Shown here: in pieces, positions 57,801-64,000 of the stretch
Layout: each line of letters opens with the position of its first letter
Position numbering within the stretch: the first letter of the stretch is position 1
From: Chromatiales bacterium
Lineage (GTDB): Bacteria; Pseudomonadota; Gammaproteobacteria; UBA6429
Length of the DNA stretch: 64,000 nucleotides
NCBI GenBank assembly: GCA_027076405.1
Contig: JALTJN010000401.1
Span: 62,001-126,000, forward strand
Reading direction: 5' to 3'
Program-made: the position numbers and the translations under genes
Notes under the pieces: model-generated
What the model saw: the letters and a program-made list of their open reading frames with translations, nothing else
Databases searched by the model: none
What the model was told of the DNA's origin: nothing

Positions 57801-59378
57801 ATGTCCATGGATATCCATTCAGATCGTATCTTAATTCTTGATTTTGGCTCGCAATACACCCAGCTTATCGCGCGTCGAGTACGTGAAGCGGGGGTTTATT
57901 CAGAACTCTACAGCTGGGATATTTCAGCGCAGGAAATCCGCGATTTTAAGCCAACCGGTATTATTCTTTCCGGTGGCCCGGAGACCACTACCGCCAGCGA
58001 TGCACCGAGTGCAGAGCAAGTGGTTTTTGAACTGGGGATTCCTGTTTTAGGGATTTGTTACGGCATGCAGACCATGGCCATGCAATTAGGCGGTAAGGTT
58101 GAAAATGCCGATCATCACGAATACGGTTATGCCAAAGTACGCGCCCGTGGCCATACCGCCTTGTTAAAAGATATTGAAGATGAAGTGAGTGCAGAAGGTT
58201 ATGGTTTGCTGGATGTCTGGATGAGTCACGGCGATCACGTTATTGAAATGCCCGAAGGTTTTAAGCTCATGGCATCGACCGATAATGCACCTATCGCCGG
58301 TATTGCCGATGAAGAACGCAAGTTTTATGGCTTACAGTTTCATCCAGAAGTGACTCACACCAACCAGGGACAGCGAATTATTGAACGTTTTGTTCACGAA
58401 ATTTGCGGCTGTAAAAATCTATGGACAGCCGATAACATTATTGAAGAGAACATTAAGAAAATTCAAAATGATGTTGGCAGTGACGAAGTTATTTTAGGAT
58501 TATCCGGCGGAGTCGACTCATCCGTTGTTGCAGCTTTATTACATAAAGCCATTGGTAAACAGCTCACCTGTGTCTTTGTTGATAATGGTTTGTTGCGTCA
58601 TCAAGAAGGTGACAACGTCATGGCCATGTTTGCCGAACACATGGGCGTTAAAGTGATTCGGGTTGATGCAGAAGATCGTTTCTTAGCCGCACTTAAAGGC
58701 GAAGCCGATCCAGAAGCTAAACGGAAAATTATTGGTAACTTGTTTGTCGAAATATTTGAAGAAGAATCAAACAAACTTTCAAACGCGAAATGGTTAGCAC
58801 AAGGCACCATCTATCCAGATGTGATTGAATCAGCGGGAGCAAAAACCGGTAAAGCGCATTTAATTAAGTCACATCATAATGTTGGTGGTTTACCCGAACA
58901 CATGAAATTAAAATTGTGTGAACCGTTACGTGAACTGTTTAAAGATGAAGTCCGTAAACTCGGTGTTGAACTCGGCTTACCGTATGACATGGTTTACCGT
59001 CATCCATTCCCCGGCCCCGGTTTAGGTGTGCGTATACTCGGCGAAGTGCATAAAGAATATGCCGATATCTTACGTTTAGCCGATCATATTTTTATCGAAG
59101 AACTTTATAAGCACGAGCTTTATCATAAAGTCAGTCAGGCCTTTACCGTATTTTTACCGGTTAAGTCGGTTGGTGTAACGGGTGACGGTCGTCGTTACCA
59201 ATATGTTGTTGCACTTCGCGCGGTTGAGACTATCGACTTTATGACCGCACGTTGGGCACACCTGCCTTATGATTTTCTTAGTGAAGTATCAAGTCGTATT
59301 GTGAATGAAGTCGAAGGGATTTCTCGGGTTGTTTATGACGTAACGGGTAAACCGCCCGGCACGATTGAATGGGAATAA
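57801..59378 (+). CDS. guaA: GMP synthase (glutamine-hydrolysing)
   Basis: GuaA aminates XMP to GMP. The 525-residue protein has the class I glutaminase domain with [17 protein letters not shown], the nucleophile in [11 protein letters not shown] and FHPEVTHT; the ATP pyrophosphatase loop [16 protein letters not shown]; and a C-terminal dimer domain ending KPPGTIEWE. Confidence 0.97.
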   Translation: MSMDIHSDRILILDFGSQYTQLIARRVREAGVYSELYSWDISAQEIRDFKPTGIILSGGPETTTASDAPSAEQVVFELGIPVLGICYGMQTMAMQLGGKVENADHHEYGYAKVRARGHTALLKDIEDEVSAEGYGLLDVWMSHGDHVIEMPEGFKLMASTDNAPIAGIADEERKFYGLQFHPEVTHTNQGQRIIERFVHEICGCKNLWTADNIIEENIKKIQNDVGSDEVILGLSGGVDSSVVAALLHKAIGKQLTCVFVDNGLLRHQEGDNVMAMFAEHMGVKVIRVDAEDRFLAALKGEADPEAKRKIIGNLFVEIFEEESNKLSNAKWLAQGTIYPDVIESAGAKTGKAHLIKSHHNVGGLPEHMKLKLCEPLRELFKDEVRKLGVELGLPYDMVYRHPFPGPGLGVRILGEVHKEYADILRLADHIFIEELYKHELYHKVSQAFTVFLPVKSVGVTGDGRRYQYVVALRAVETIDFMTARWAHLPYDFLSEVSSRIVNEVEGISRVVYDVTGKPPGTIEWE

Positions 59379-59520
59379 GAGAAGGAAATTAATTTTCCCG
59401 GTAAGGTGCTGTACAGCTAACAGGTTAAATAGCAGAATTGGCGCCAGTCACTAAAATCCTAAATTCTATAACGCTTGTTAGTCATCAATTCTATTTGTTG
59501 TTATCGGTTGAATTGTTTTA

Positions 59521-59800
59521 CTAAATGGATTGAAGTGTTTCTTTAATCTTGGTCTGTAGTTGTTCCCTAAGTTCTTGCCAGTTTTTTTCAGTCAATTCAT
59601 TGAAGTTGTAAGTTTTATTAAAAGAAGGATTGATCTGATTCACCAAGTTAGCAAGTTTAGGCTGAGCTATTCAGTTAATTTCTTTTCCCAATTTACTTAA
59701 TAGCTTTTTAGCTCTTTGCTTTACGCAGACAATAAGTCCAGGGTAAAAAATGATAAATTCACACAAATAATATTGAAGTACAGTAAATAAAACGCTATTT
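59521..59800 (-). pseudogene. Possible decayed gene fragment
   Basis: In the 467-base gap after guaA, the minus strand has an open frame ending at 59521 (tag). Its last 49 codons read like a helical C-terminus (NELTEKNWQELREQLQTKIK). One in-frame TGA (59671-59673) separates it from an upstream stretch in the same frame (LIVCVKQRAKKLLSKLGKEI) that extends to about 59800. This looks like a coding remnant with one stop, but the family is not recognised and a chance open frame is possible. Nothing else is seen in the gap. Confidence 0.35.
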
Positions 59801-59851
59801 TATATTAACAAATATAATAATTTTACGGGTAAACCCCGTAAATGAGTGATA

Positions 59852-60235
59852 ATGAAGTATAAAATCAATCTTCCACAGCCGTTTAGTTTAACCCTGTTAT
59901 CTGGTTATATTCTTTTCTCGGTCGCCCTGATTTTTCCGGTCTATTACGCTGTTTCAATCTTTAATGTGAGCAAGGTAACGCATTATTATCAATCACTTGG
60001 TGCAGAGTTACCCGCATTAACCAAAGCGGTACTTATTGCTTATGATAAAAGCTACCTGTTAATTGCTGCGGTTGTCTTTTTTGCTACGTTGTTTTATATA
60101 AAAAATAAAACGCAGGGCGCAAGCCTGTTGTTGTTTGTTGTGCTGAATGTGAGTCTTGCCTTGTGTGTTATATGGAGTGCGGTTGTTATGCTGGCGATAC
60201 AATTGCCTTATTCACAAATTGTCACAACCTTATAA
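59852..60235 (+). CDS. Small inner-membrane protein of unknown function
   Basis: A 127-residue protein with three likely membrane segments (FSLTLLSGYILFSVALIFPVY-like at 12-33; SYLLIAAVVFFATLFYI at about 66-82; ASLLLFVVLNVSLALCVIW after 89). The ATG at 59852 is chosen over an in-frame GTG at 59846; neither has a good ribosome site. It begins the accessory tail. Family not recognised. Confidence 0.65.
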   Translation: MKYKINLPQPFSLTLLSGYILFSVALIFPVYYAVSIFNVSKVTHYYQSLGAELPALTKAVLIAYDKSYLLIAAVVFFATLFYIKNKTQGASLLLFVVLNVSLALCVIWSAVVMLAIQLPYSQIVTTL

Positions 60236-60338
60236 ATTAATTCTTCAATAAGAAAGTGCATTAACAGTTTTGCAGGAGTGTTCTTGCTTGATGTTGAAAT
60301 AAAAATCATAAACAAAAAAATAAACAAAAGGTGATAAA

Positions 60339-60803
60339 GTGAGTACCTTTACAGTTATGTTTTTAAGTGTTGTCGGCGGATTACTTTTGCTGGCAGCCGT
60401 TATGTATTTCGCCGGCTTTATGAGCGAACAATCCGGCTCTTATTTTTCTGCGCCACTTATTATATTTTTAATAACGCTTGCGCTGGGCGGCTTTGTCTAT
60501 CAGTCGGCATTAAAAAAACAGTTTTATGTTGAAGTAAGTTATAACAATAAGCTGCTGTCTGGATTTTCTATGGCAGCAGATATTGAAGCCGCAAAGAAAA
60601 CCGATTATTACCTTTTTAAACCAGAAAATAAAAGCAGCAGTCACGCAACCAGTGAGCCGCTAATGTTTTCTGACTTGATTGATAAATTAACCCTTTCCGA
60701 TAAATTTGAAATATGTAAAAGCTATACGCAACATCAGGCAAAGAACGTGTTAAACAAAAATAAAGTTTATCGGGTTTGTGTTAATAAAAAAGGATTATGG
60801 TAG
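60339..60803 (+). CDS. Membrane-anchored protein of unknown function
   Basis: A 154-residue protein starting with GTG at 60339 with AAAGG upstream. Two membrane segments (about 5-27 and 38-55) are followed by a soluble domain of about 95 residues with two cysteines (EICKSY and YRVCVNK). Not recognised. It is in line with the gene before it and may be co-transcribed. Confidence 0.65.
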   Translation: MSTFTVMFLSVVGGLLLLAAVMYFAGFMSEQSGSYFSAPLIIFLITLALGGFVYQSALKKQFYVEVSYNNKLLSGFSMAADIEAAKKTDYYLFKPENKSSSHATSEPLMFSDLIDKLTLSDKFEICKSYTQHQAKNVLNKNKVYRVCVNKKGLW

Positions 60804-60854
60804 CTAATACTCTCTAGTGAACAGAAAAAATTTAAAAGTTAGTTTCTTTCCTTT

Positions 60855-60945
60855 GAAGGGGAGGCCAACGCAGCAACAGTTACTAAAGGACAATGAGATT
60901 TATACATATTCCCTCCCCTTTAAGGGGAGGGTTAGGGTGGGGTCA
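60855..60945. repeat. Palindromic 'CCCTCCCCTT' repeat element
   Basis: Between 60855 and 60945 an aaggggagg block recurs in a palindrome ccctccccttt/aaggggaggg (60911-60931), followed by gttagggtgggg. This is the common 'CCTCCCCTTTAAGGGGAGG-TTAGGGTGGGG' intergenic repeat of Proteobacteria. It fills the 198-base gap before the next gene. Confidence 0.7.
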
Positions 60946-61001
60946 TTTTGCTTTGTTCTATTTCTTAGGCAGTCATTTATTAGGTAAAGTGTTGTCATTT
61001 A

Positions 61002-61301
61002 ATGAAGATAATCAATACATTTAAAATATGGCATTTTAAACGTCGCGCACTTGCCGAGGTTGCCTGCCAGATTGCACGGGAAAAAGATAATCCAGATGAA
61101 AGTTTTAAAGCCTGCATCTATGCGCTATATCAAATGCAGGAACTGGTCACTCAGTTTCCAACGCAAGCCACATTTACGGCTTACCGCAATAAATTATTGC
61201 AGGCTATGCAGTATTTTAAAGATCATTTTGAATCTGAATTTACCGATAATTACTCTTCTGCTAGAGCAACATTAGGCAGTGTCATACGGCGGCTGGAGTA
61301 A
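61002..61301 (+). CDS. Small helical protein of unknown function
   Basis: A 99-residue soluble, mainly helical protein beginning MKIINTFKIWHFKRRALAEVA and ending SARATLGSVIRRLE. The middle, SFKACIYALYQMQELVTQFP, has the pattern of a helical repeat. No signal peptide. Not recognised. Isolated between repeat elements. Confidence 0.6.
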   Translation: MKIINTFKIWHFKRRALAEVACQIAREKDNPDESFKACIYALYQMQELVTQFPTQATFTAYRNKLLQAMQYFKDHFESEFTDNYSSARATLGSVIRRLE

Positions 61302-61320
61302 AGAACAACTGGATAACGCG

Positions 61321-61419
61321 ATGAAAAAAATCATACTCAACAGCCGTCTCTTACTGCTATTTCTCACCGCACTGATACCCACCGAGGCGAGTCATATGAG
61401 AATTAAGGTTTTTTTGTAA
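61321..61419 (+). pseudogene. Remnant encoding only a signal peptide
   Basis: A 32-codon frame starts MKKIILNSRLLLLFLTALIP and stops 12 residues later (TEASHMRIKVFL). The N-terminus is a textbook Sec signal peptide, but no mature protein follows, so this looks like the 5' end of a lost secreted protein gene. It starts 19 bases after the preceding stop. The 310 bases from 61302 to 61611 hold this and the palindrome at 61450. Confidence 0.4.
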
Positions 61420-61449
61420 TGCCGTGACCTTGTTATGGATGTCAGCCGG

Positions 61450-61479
61450 TGTCTGGCACCTCAGCTGATGCCTGACACT
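61450..61479. repeat. Short palindromic element
   Basis: gtgtctggc (61450-61458) and gcctgacac (61471-61479) pair at 8 of 9 positions around a core with cagctg. It looks like a single REP-type 'GTGTC(A/T)GGC' hairpin. Confidence 0.45.
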
Positions 61480-61611
61480 GTAAAGAGTAGACGGTGTTGT
61501 ATTGGTTCTAAGTATAGTGAGAGCATAGAATTCAGAGGTTGCAAGGCGGGTAGATTAAAGCGCGAGTAGCAGGTATTTAAGCCGTTTGCCTTATCGGCCA
61601 GTTAGTTAGCT

Positions 61612-61767
61612 TTATAATATACCGTATTTTTTTAGTAACTGAATAGCGGCAATTTTTTTACCGGCTTTACAGTGCTTGTCAAACAGCTGCACACTTTCTT
61701 CAGGGGCTTTTTGCACCAGTGTTTGCCGGTATTCGGCCAGTGGTTTAACTTCGGTTTTTGAGCTCAT
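61612..61767 (-). CDS. Short 51-residue basic protein of unknown function
   Basis: A small open frame on the minus strand: ATG at 61767, TAA at 61612. The product starts MSSKTEVKPLAEYRQTLVQK and contains SVQLFDKHCKAGKKIAAIQL, then LKKYGIL. It reads like a real helical protein. The pattern AGKKIAAIQL resembles the start of the ribosomal L7/L12 C-terminal helix, where similar small proteins exist, but this copy ends there and may be truncated. There is no ribosome site. Confidence 0.5.
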   Translation of the reverse strand: MSSKTEVKPLAEYRQTLVQKAPEESVQLFDKHCKAGKKIAAIQLLKKYGIL

Positions 61768-61842
61768 CAGGTTATAGTCATGTTTTTGGAGTTGGTGGCT
61801 GGTTTAATAAGAGTTGCCATTATTGTAATAGAAAAAATCGGT

Positions 61843-62973
61843 ATGATAAATCGTATTGTTTTATTATTTTTTAGCCTGCTTCTTTTTGCTGTTAATGTAA
61901 CGGCAGAAGAAAGTGCGCTTTCCCTGCGTCAACATTTGCAACAGCAGGGGGTGCTCTATTTTCAGCATGCTGCTTTAGCCGAAAAAGACTGGGATGTGTT
62001 AGTGAGTCAACATCGTGAAGGCAATACGATTTTGCTTTATGACAACGACAAGCGTAAACCGGTTTATCAATTTACGCTAGCAGCACCAACCGATACCTTT
62101 ATTCGTTTGCAGTGGCTTGAGCTGAATGGGTTTGAACCTTTACTGGGTACCGTTTGGCAACGTGGAGTGCATGGTGAGCAATTTATTTTGCTTGACCCCA
62201 GTGAACAAAAACAACTTTATCGACTAACATCGAGTTGGCCGCTTCGCTTTAGTGCATGCAAAGAAGGAATCTCTGTCACTATTATGAAAGAGGGAGAGAC
62301 AGCGGATGCCCCTTTGCAGGAAACACATATTTGGCATAACCCTGATTCTATTGAAATAAAAAATGGCGAGGTAGCATTTTGCTCGTTAGTTGAAAGTATT
62401 TCCCCGCTCGATGATGACCCCAAACCGGCCAGCTTAAGACAATTTTTACATGAACTGGATAATACGATTGCGACAAAGGACTTTTCAGCCATTGAAAAAA
62501 TACTTGCCGATGATGTGCTCAATAGTTTTGGTGGTGAAGGTGGCAAAGCTGAATTTGTAAAAATATGGAAACAGCGTCAAGCGGCTTTATTTAAACAACT
62601 GGCTGCGCTTCGTCAAGGTGGCGGACGTTTAAGTTCTGATCAGGATAATACACATTTATATTGTATGCCTCGCAGCTTCACCGACTTTCCACAACAACTC
62701 GATGTCTTTACTCACGGTGTGTTGACGGGTAAAAATATTGCAGTTCATGCCAGCGAATCAAGCAACAGCCCGGTAATAACGCGGCTTTCTTATTCCATTG
62801 TTAAAGTCGACGAATGGCAAACCAGTCAAACATGGCAAAAAATACAATTAAAACAAAACGTTCAGGGTTATGTTCTCTCAACAAAGGTTCGCTCACCAAT
62901 TGATTACCGTGCCTGCTTTGTTGAACGAAATAATAATCAATGGTTAATGACAACTCTTGTCGCAGGTGATTAA
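61843..62973 (+). CDS. Secreted protein with C-terminal SH3-like domain
   Basis: From ATG 61843 the protein has 376 residues and a signal peptide (INRIVLLFFSLLLFAVNVTA). The middle has no recognised domain but an acidic region (LDDDPKPASLRQFLHELDNT, then IEKILADDVLNSFGGEGG), reminiscent of NTF2-like helices. The end, GVLTGKNIAVHASESSNSPV through WQKIQLKQNVQGYVLSTKV, fits a bacterial SH3 domain, which often binds cell wall. An in-frame ATG at 61780 would add 21 residues and obscure the signal. Function unknown. Confidence 0.7.
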   Translation: MINRIVLLFFSLLLFAVNVTAEESALSLRQHLQQQGVLYFQHAALAEKDWDVLVSQHREGNTILLYDNDKRKPVYQFTLAAPTDTFIRLQWLELNGFEPLLGTVWQRGVHGEQFILLDPSEQKQLYRLTSSWPLRFSACKEGISVTIMKEGETADAPLQETHIWHNPDSIEIKNGEVAFCSLVESISPLDDDPKPASLRQFLHELDNTIATKDFSAIEKILADDVLNSFGGEGGKAEFVKIWKQRQAALFKQLAALRQGGGRLSSDQDNTHLYCMPRSFTDFPQQLDVFTHGVLTGKNIAVHASESSNSPVITRLSYSIVKVDEWQTSQTWQKIQLKQNVQGYVLSTKVRSPIDYRACFVERNNNQWLMTTLVAGD

Positions 62974-62986
62974 AGGGGTATTTAAA

Positions 62987-63439
62987 ATGAACCGGCTATG
63001 GATTAAATTTGTCGTCATATTTCATGTGTTACTCTGGAGTGTCTCTATAGGCTGGCTGGGTTGGCTGCTATCAGCCGATTGGCGACAAATAATAGATAGT
63101 TTTGGATTTGGATTATTGTTTGGCATTATACCTGCGTGGTTTGTTTTAACTATTGCGCTTGCACCCTTGTCGGGGTCGCGTGTGAGTATAATTATGGCAG
63201 GCAAGGTTGACATTTCTGTTGCACTTATTGGTTTTATCAGTTTATTTACCATGCAACCATTTTTACAACTGTTTAGTGATGACGGTGTTTTGTTAATCCT
63301 TATTTGCAGCGTTATTTATCTTACTGGTTTTATCTTGCTACGCAATCAGAAGGCCGGTTATTTTGATGGTTATGGTTTTGCTGTGAAAGGCGAAAATAAA
63401 ATTGAAAACTGGTATTGGCCATGGGACGGTAAATTTTAG
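62987..63439 (+). CDS. Four-span inner-membrane protein of unknown function
   Basis: From ATG 62987, with AAGGGG upstream, a 150-residue protein with about four membrane segments (FVVIFHVLLWSVSIGWLGWL, FGLLFGIIPAWFVLTIALA, VALIGFISLFTMQPFLQLF, LLILICSVIYLTGFILL) and a soluble end (GENKIENWYWPWDGKF). An in-frame start at 62957 overlaps the preceding gene. Probably co-transcribed with the SH3 gene. Not recognised. Confidence 0.65.
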   Translation: MNRLWIKFVVIFHVLLWSVSIGWLGWLLSADWRQIIDSFGFGLLFGIIPAWFVLTIALAPLSGSRVSIIMAGKVDISVALIGFISLFTMQPFLQLFSDDGVLLILICSVIYLTGFILLRNQKAGYFDGYGFAVKGENKIENWYWPWDGKF

Positions 63440-63518
63440 AAGAAATTCAATACAAGAATATTGAATATCGATAAACATGTTCTACACTTTAAAATATTAA
63501 AATAAATAGCAGGTTATT

Positions 63519-64000
63519 ATGGTGTTGCGTTGTCTCCTTAATCGGTTTTATCAAATTAGATTTTTATTTTTTGTTGTTCTTGTCACTCCTGTTACTGCCT
63601 CTCCCTGTTTTGATGTTAATAATCAATTTACCTGCTCAAACGACTGGTGGAAAACGGTAACAGCAGAAACGCTTAAACACATTGAGCTGGCAGATCTTCA
63701 GGCCAAAGGTTCTAACAGTACACAGGCTATTCATTTTATTGTTTCATACTCAAATGATGTGCGGGTTCTTGAAACGGTGATCGCTGCCGGGGTTGATGTT
63801 AATGCGCGGGATAAATTTCTGCGCACACCGTTACACTTTGCGGTTTTGCTTAACCCAAACCCGGCGATAACAAAAGCATTAATTAAAGCTGGAGCCGATG
63901 TGATGGCAGAGGATCGCTATGGAAATATTCCACTTGAGGGAATAGGCTCAAAAAATATATCTGAAGTTGCAGAGGCACTTATTCTTGCCGGATCAGCTGT
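63519..64000 (+). CDS. Ankyrin-repeat protein, exported, cut by window end
   Basis: An open frame from ATG 63519 runs to the window edge with 160 codons visible. A signal peptide (RFLFFVVLVTPVTASP) suggests export. Cys residues follow (CFDVNNQFTCS). Ankyrin repeats are visible: VLETVIAAGVDVNARDKFLR then TPLHFAVL, and ALIKAGADVMAEDRYGNIPL. The next gene in the accessory tail. Binding partner unknown. Confidence 0.8.
   Translation, partial: MVLRCLLNRFYQIRFLFFVVLVTPVTASPCFDVNNQFTCSNDWWKTVTAETLKHIELADLQAKGSNSTQAIHFIVSYSNDVRVLETVIAAGVDVNARDKFLRTPLHFAVLLNPNPAITKALIKAGADVMAEDRYGNIPLEGIGSKNISEVAEALILAGSA

Noticed and set aside
61438..61569. 44-codon plus-strand ORF after the orphan signal peptide
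   Set aside because: It reads through the palindrome at 61450 and looks like translated repeat; no ribosome site.

Overview
This window looks like chromosome from a gammaproteobacterium with moderately low GC. The evidence is gene order typical of that class: (nusB)-thiL-pgpA; xseB-ispA-dxs; pcnB-folK-dNK-panB/panC/panD; queA-tgt-yajC-secD-secF; suhB divergent from trmJ-cysE-iscR-iscS-iscU-iscA-hscB-hscA-fdx-iscX; ndk-rlmN-pilF-hisS-yfgM-bamB-der; and guaB/guaA. A small lipoprotein resembling SoxXA-binding proteins, a rubrerythrin module and a PilZ/GGDEF/EAL protein suit an environmental, possibly sulfur-oxidising, low-oxygen-tolerant bacterium. That lifestyle is inference. No transposase, phage gene, CRISPR array or rRNA was seen.

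Layout. 0-3 kb: partial thiL, pgpA, a secreted small protein and a periplasmic alpha carbonic anhydrase. 3-7.5 kb (minus): folE2 and queD (pterin/7-deazaguanine precursors), then dxs, ispA and xseB. 7.7-10.5 kb: rubrerythrin, a two-cluster Fe-S oxidoreductase and a DUF3501 protein, with a good promoter, a PerR/Fur-like palindrome and two copies of a long palindromic repeat. 10.6-16.3 kb: pcnB, folK, a deoxynucleoside kinase and pantothenate genes panB, panC and panD, interrupted by a minus-strand lipid A acyltransferase. 16.5-20.3 kb: a 1252-residue c-di-GMP-type protein. 20.5-25.4 kb: ppc (minus), pgi and tRNA-Leu(CAA) (minus). 25.6-31.2 kb: queA, tgt, yajC, secD, secF. 31.4-34.4 kb: a PstS-like/OmpA fusion, two small unknown genes and suhB. 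34.6-42.2 kb: trmJ, cysE and the complete isc operon. 42.5-49.4 kb: ndk to der. 49.4-53 kb (minus): a YdcF-like protein, a small protein, an M23 peptidase, xseA and a lipoprotein. 53.4-59.4 kb: guaB and guaA on plus with a Ser/Thr kinase on minus between them. 59.4-64 kb: an accessory tail of small membrane and secreted proteins, a decayed locus, a gene remnant, a 51-codon minus-strand ORF and the start of an ankyrin-repeat protein.

Functional themes. Queuosine synthesis is represented by FolE2 and QueD (precursor) and QueA and Tgt (tRNA modification). The isc set (regulator, desulfurase, scaffold, A-type carrier, chaperone pair, ferredoxin, IscX) is complete and carries an IscR-type site over its promoter. 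Envelope functions include SecDF-YajC, BamB, PilF, an acyltransferase, an M23 peptidase and the PstS-OmpA fusion.

The least explained material is non-coding. One long palindromic family has four copies (about 8.2, 9.7, 34.4 and 42.2 kb). A second two-hairpin family has two copies in opposite orientation (20.4 and 38.6 kb), one splitting iscU from iscA. Single hairpin elements sit in queA-tgt, yajC-secD and the 60.8-61.5 kb region. No clearly new defence or biosynthetic system is visible. The best leads are the rubrerythrin module with its operator, the two repeat families, and the 59.4-64 kb tail.
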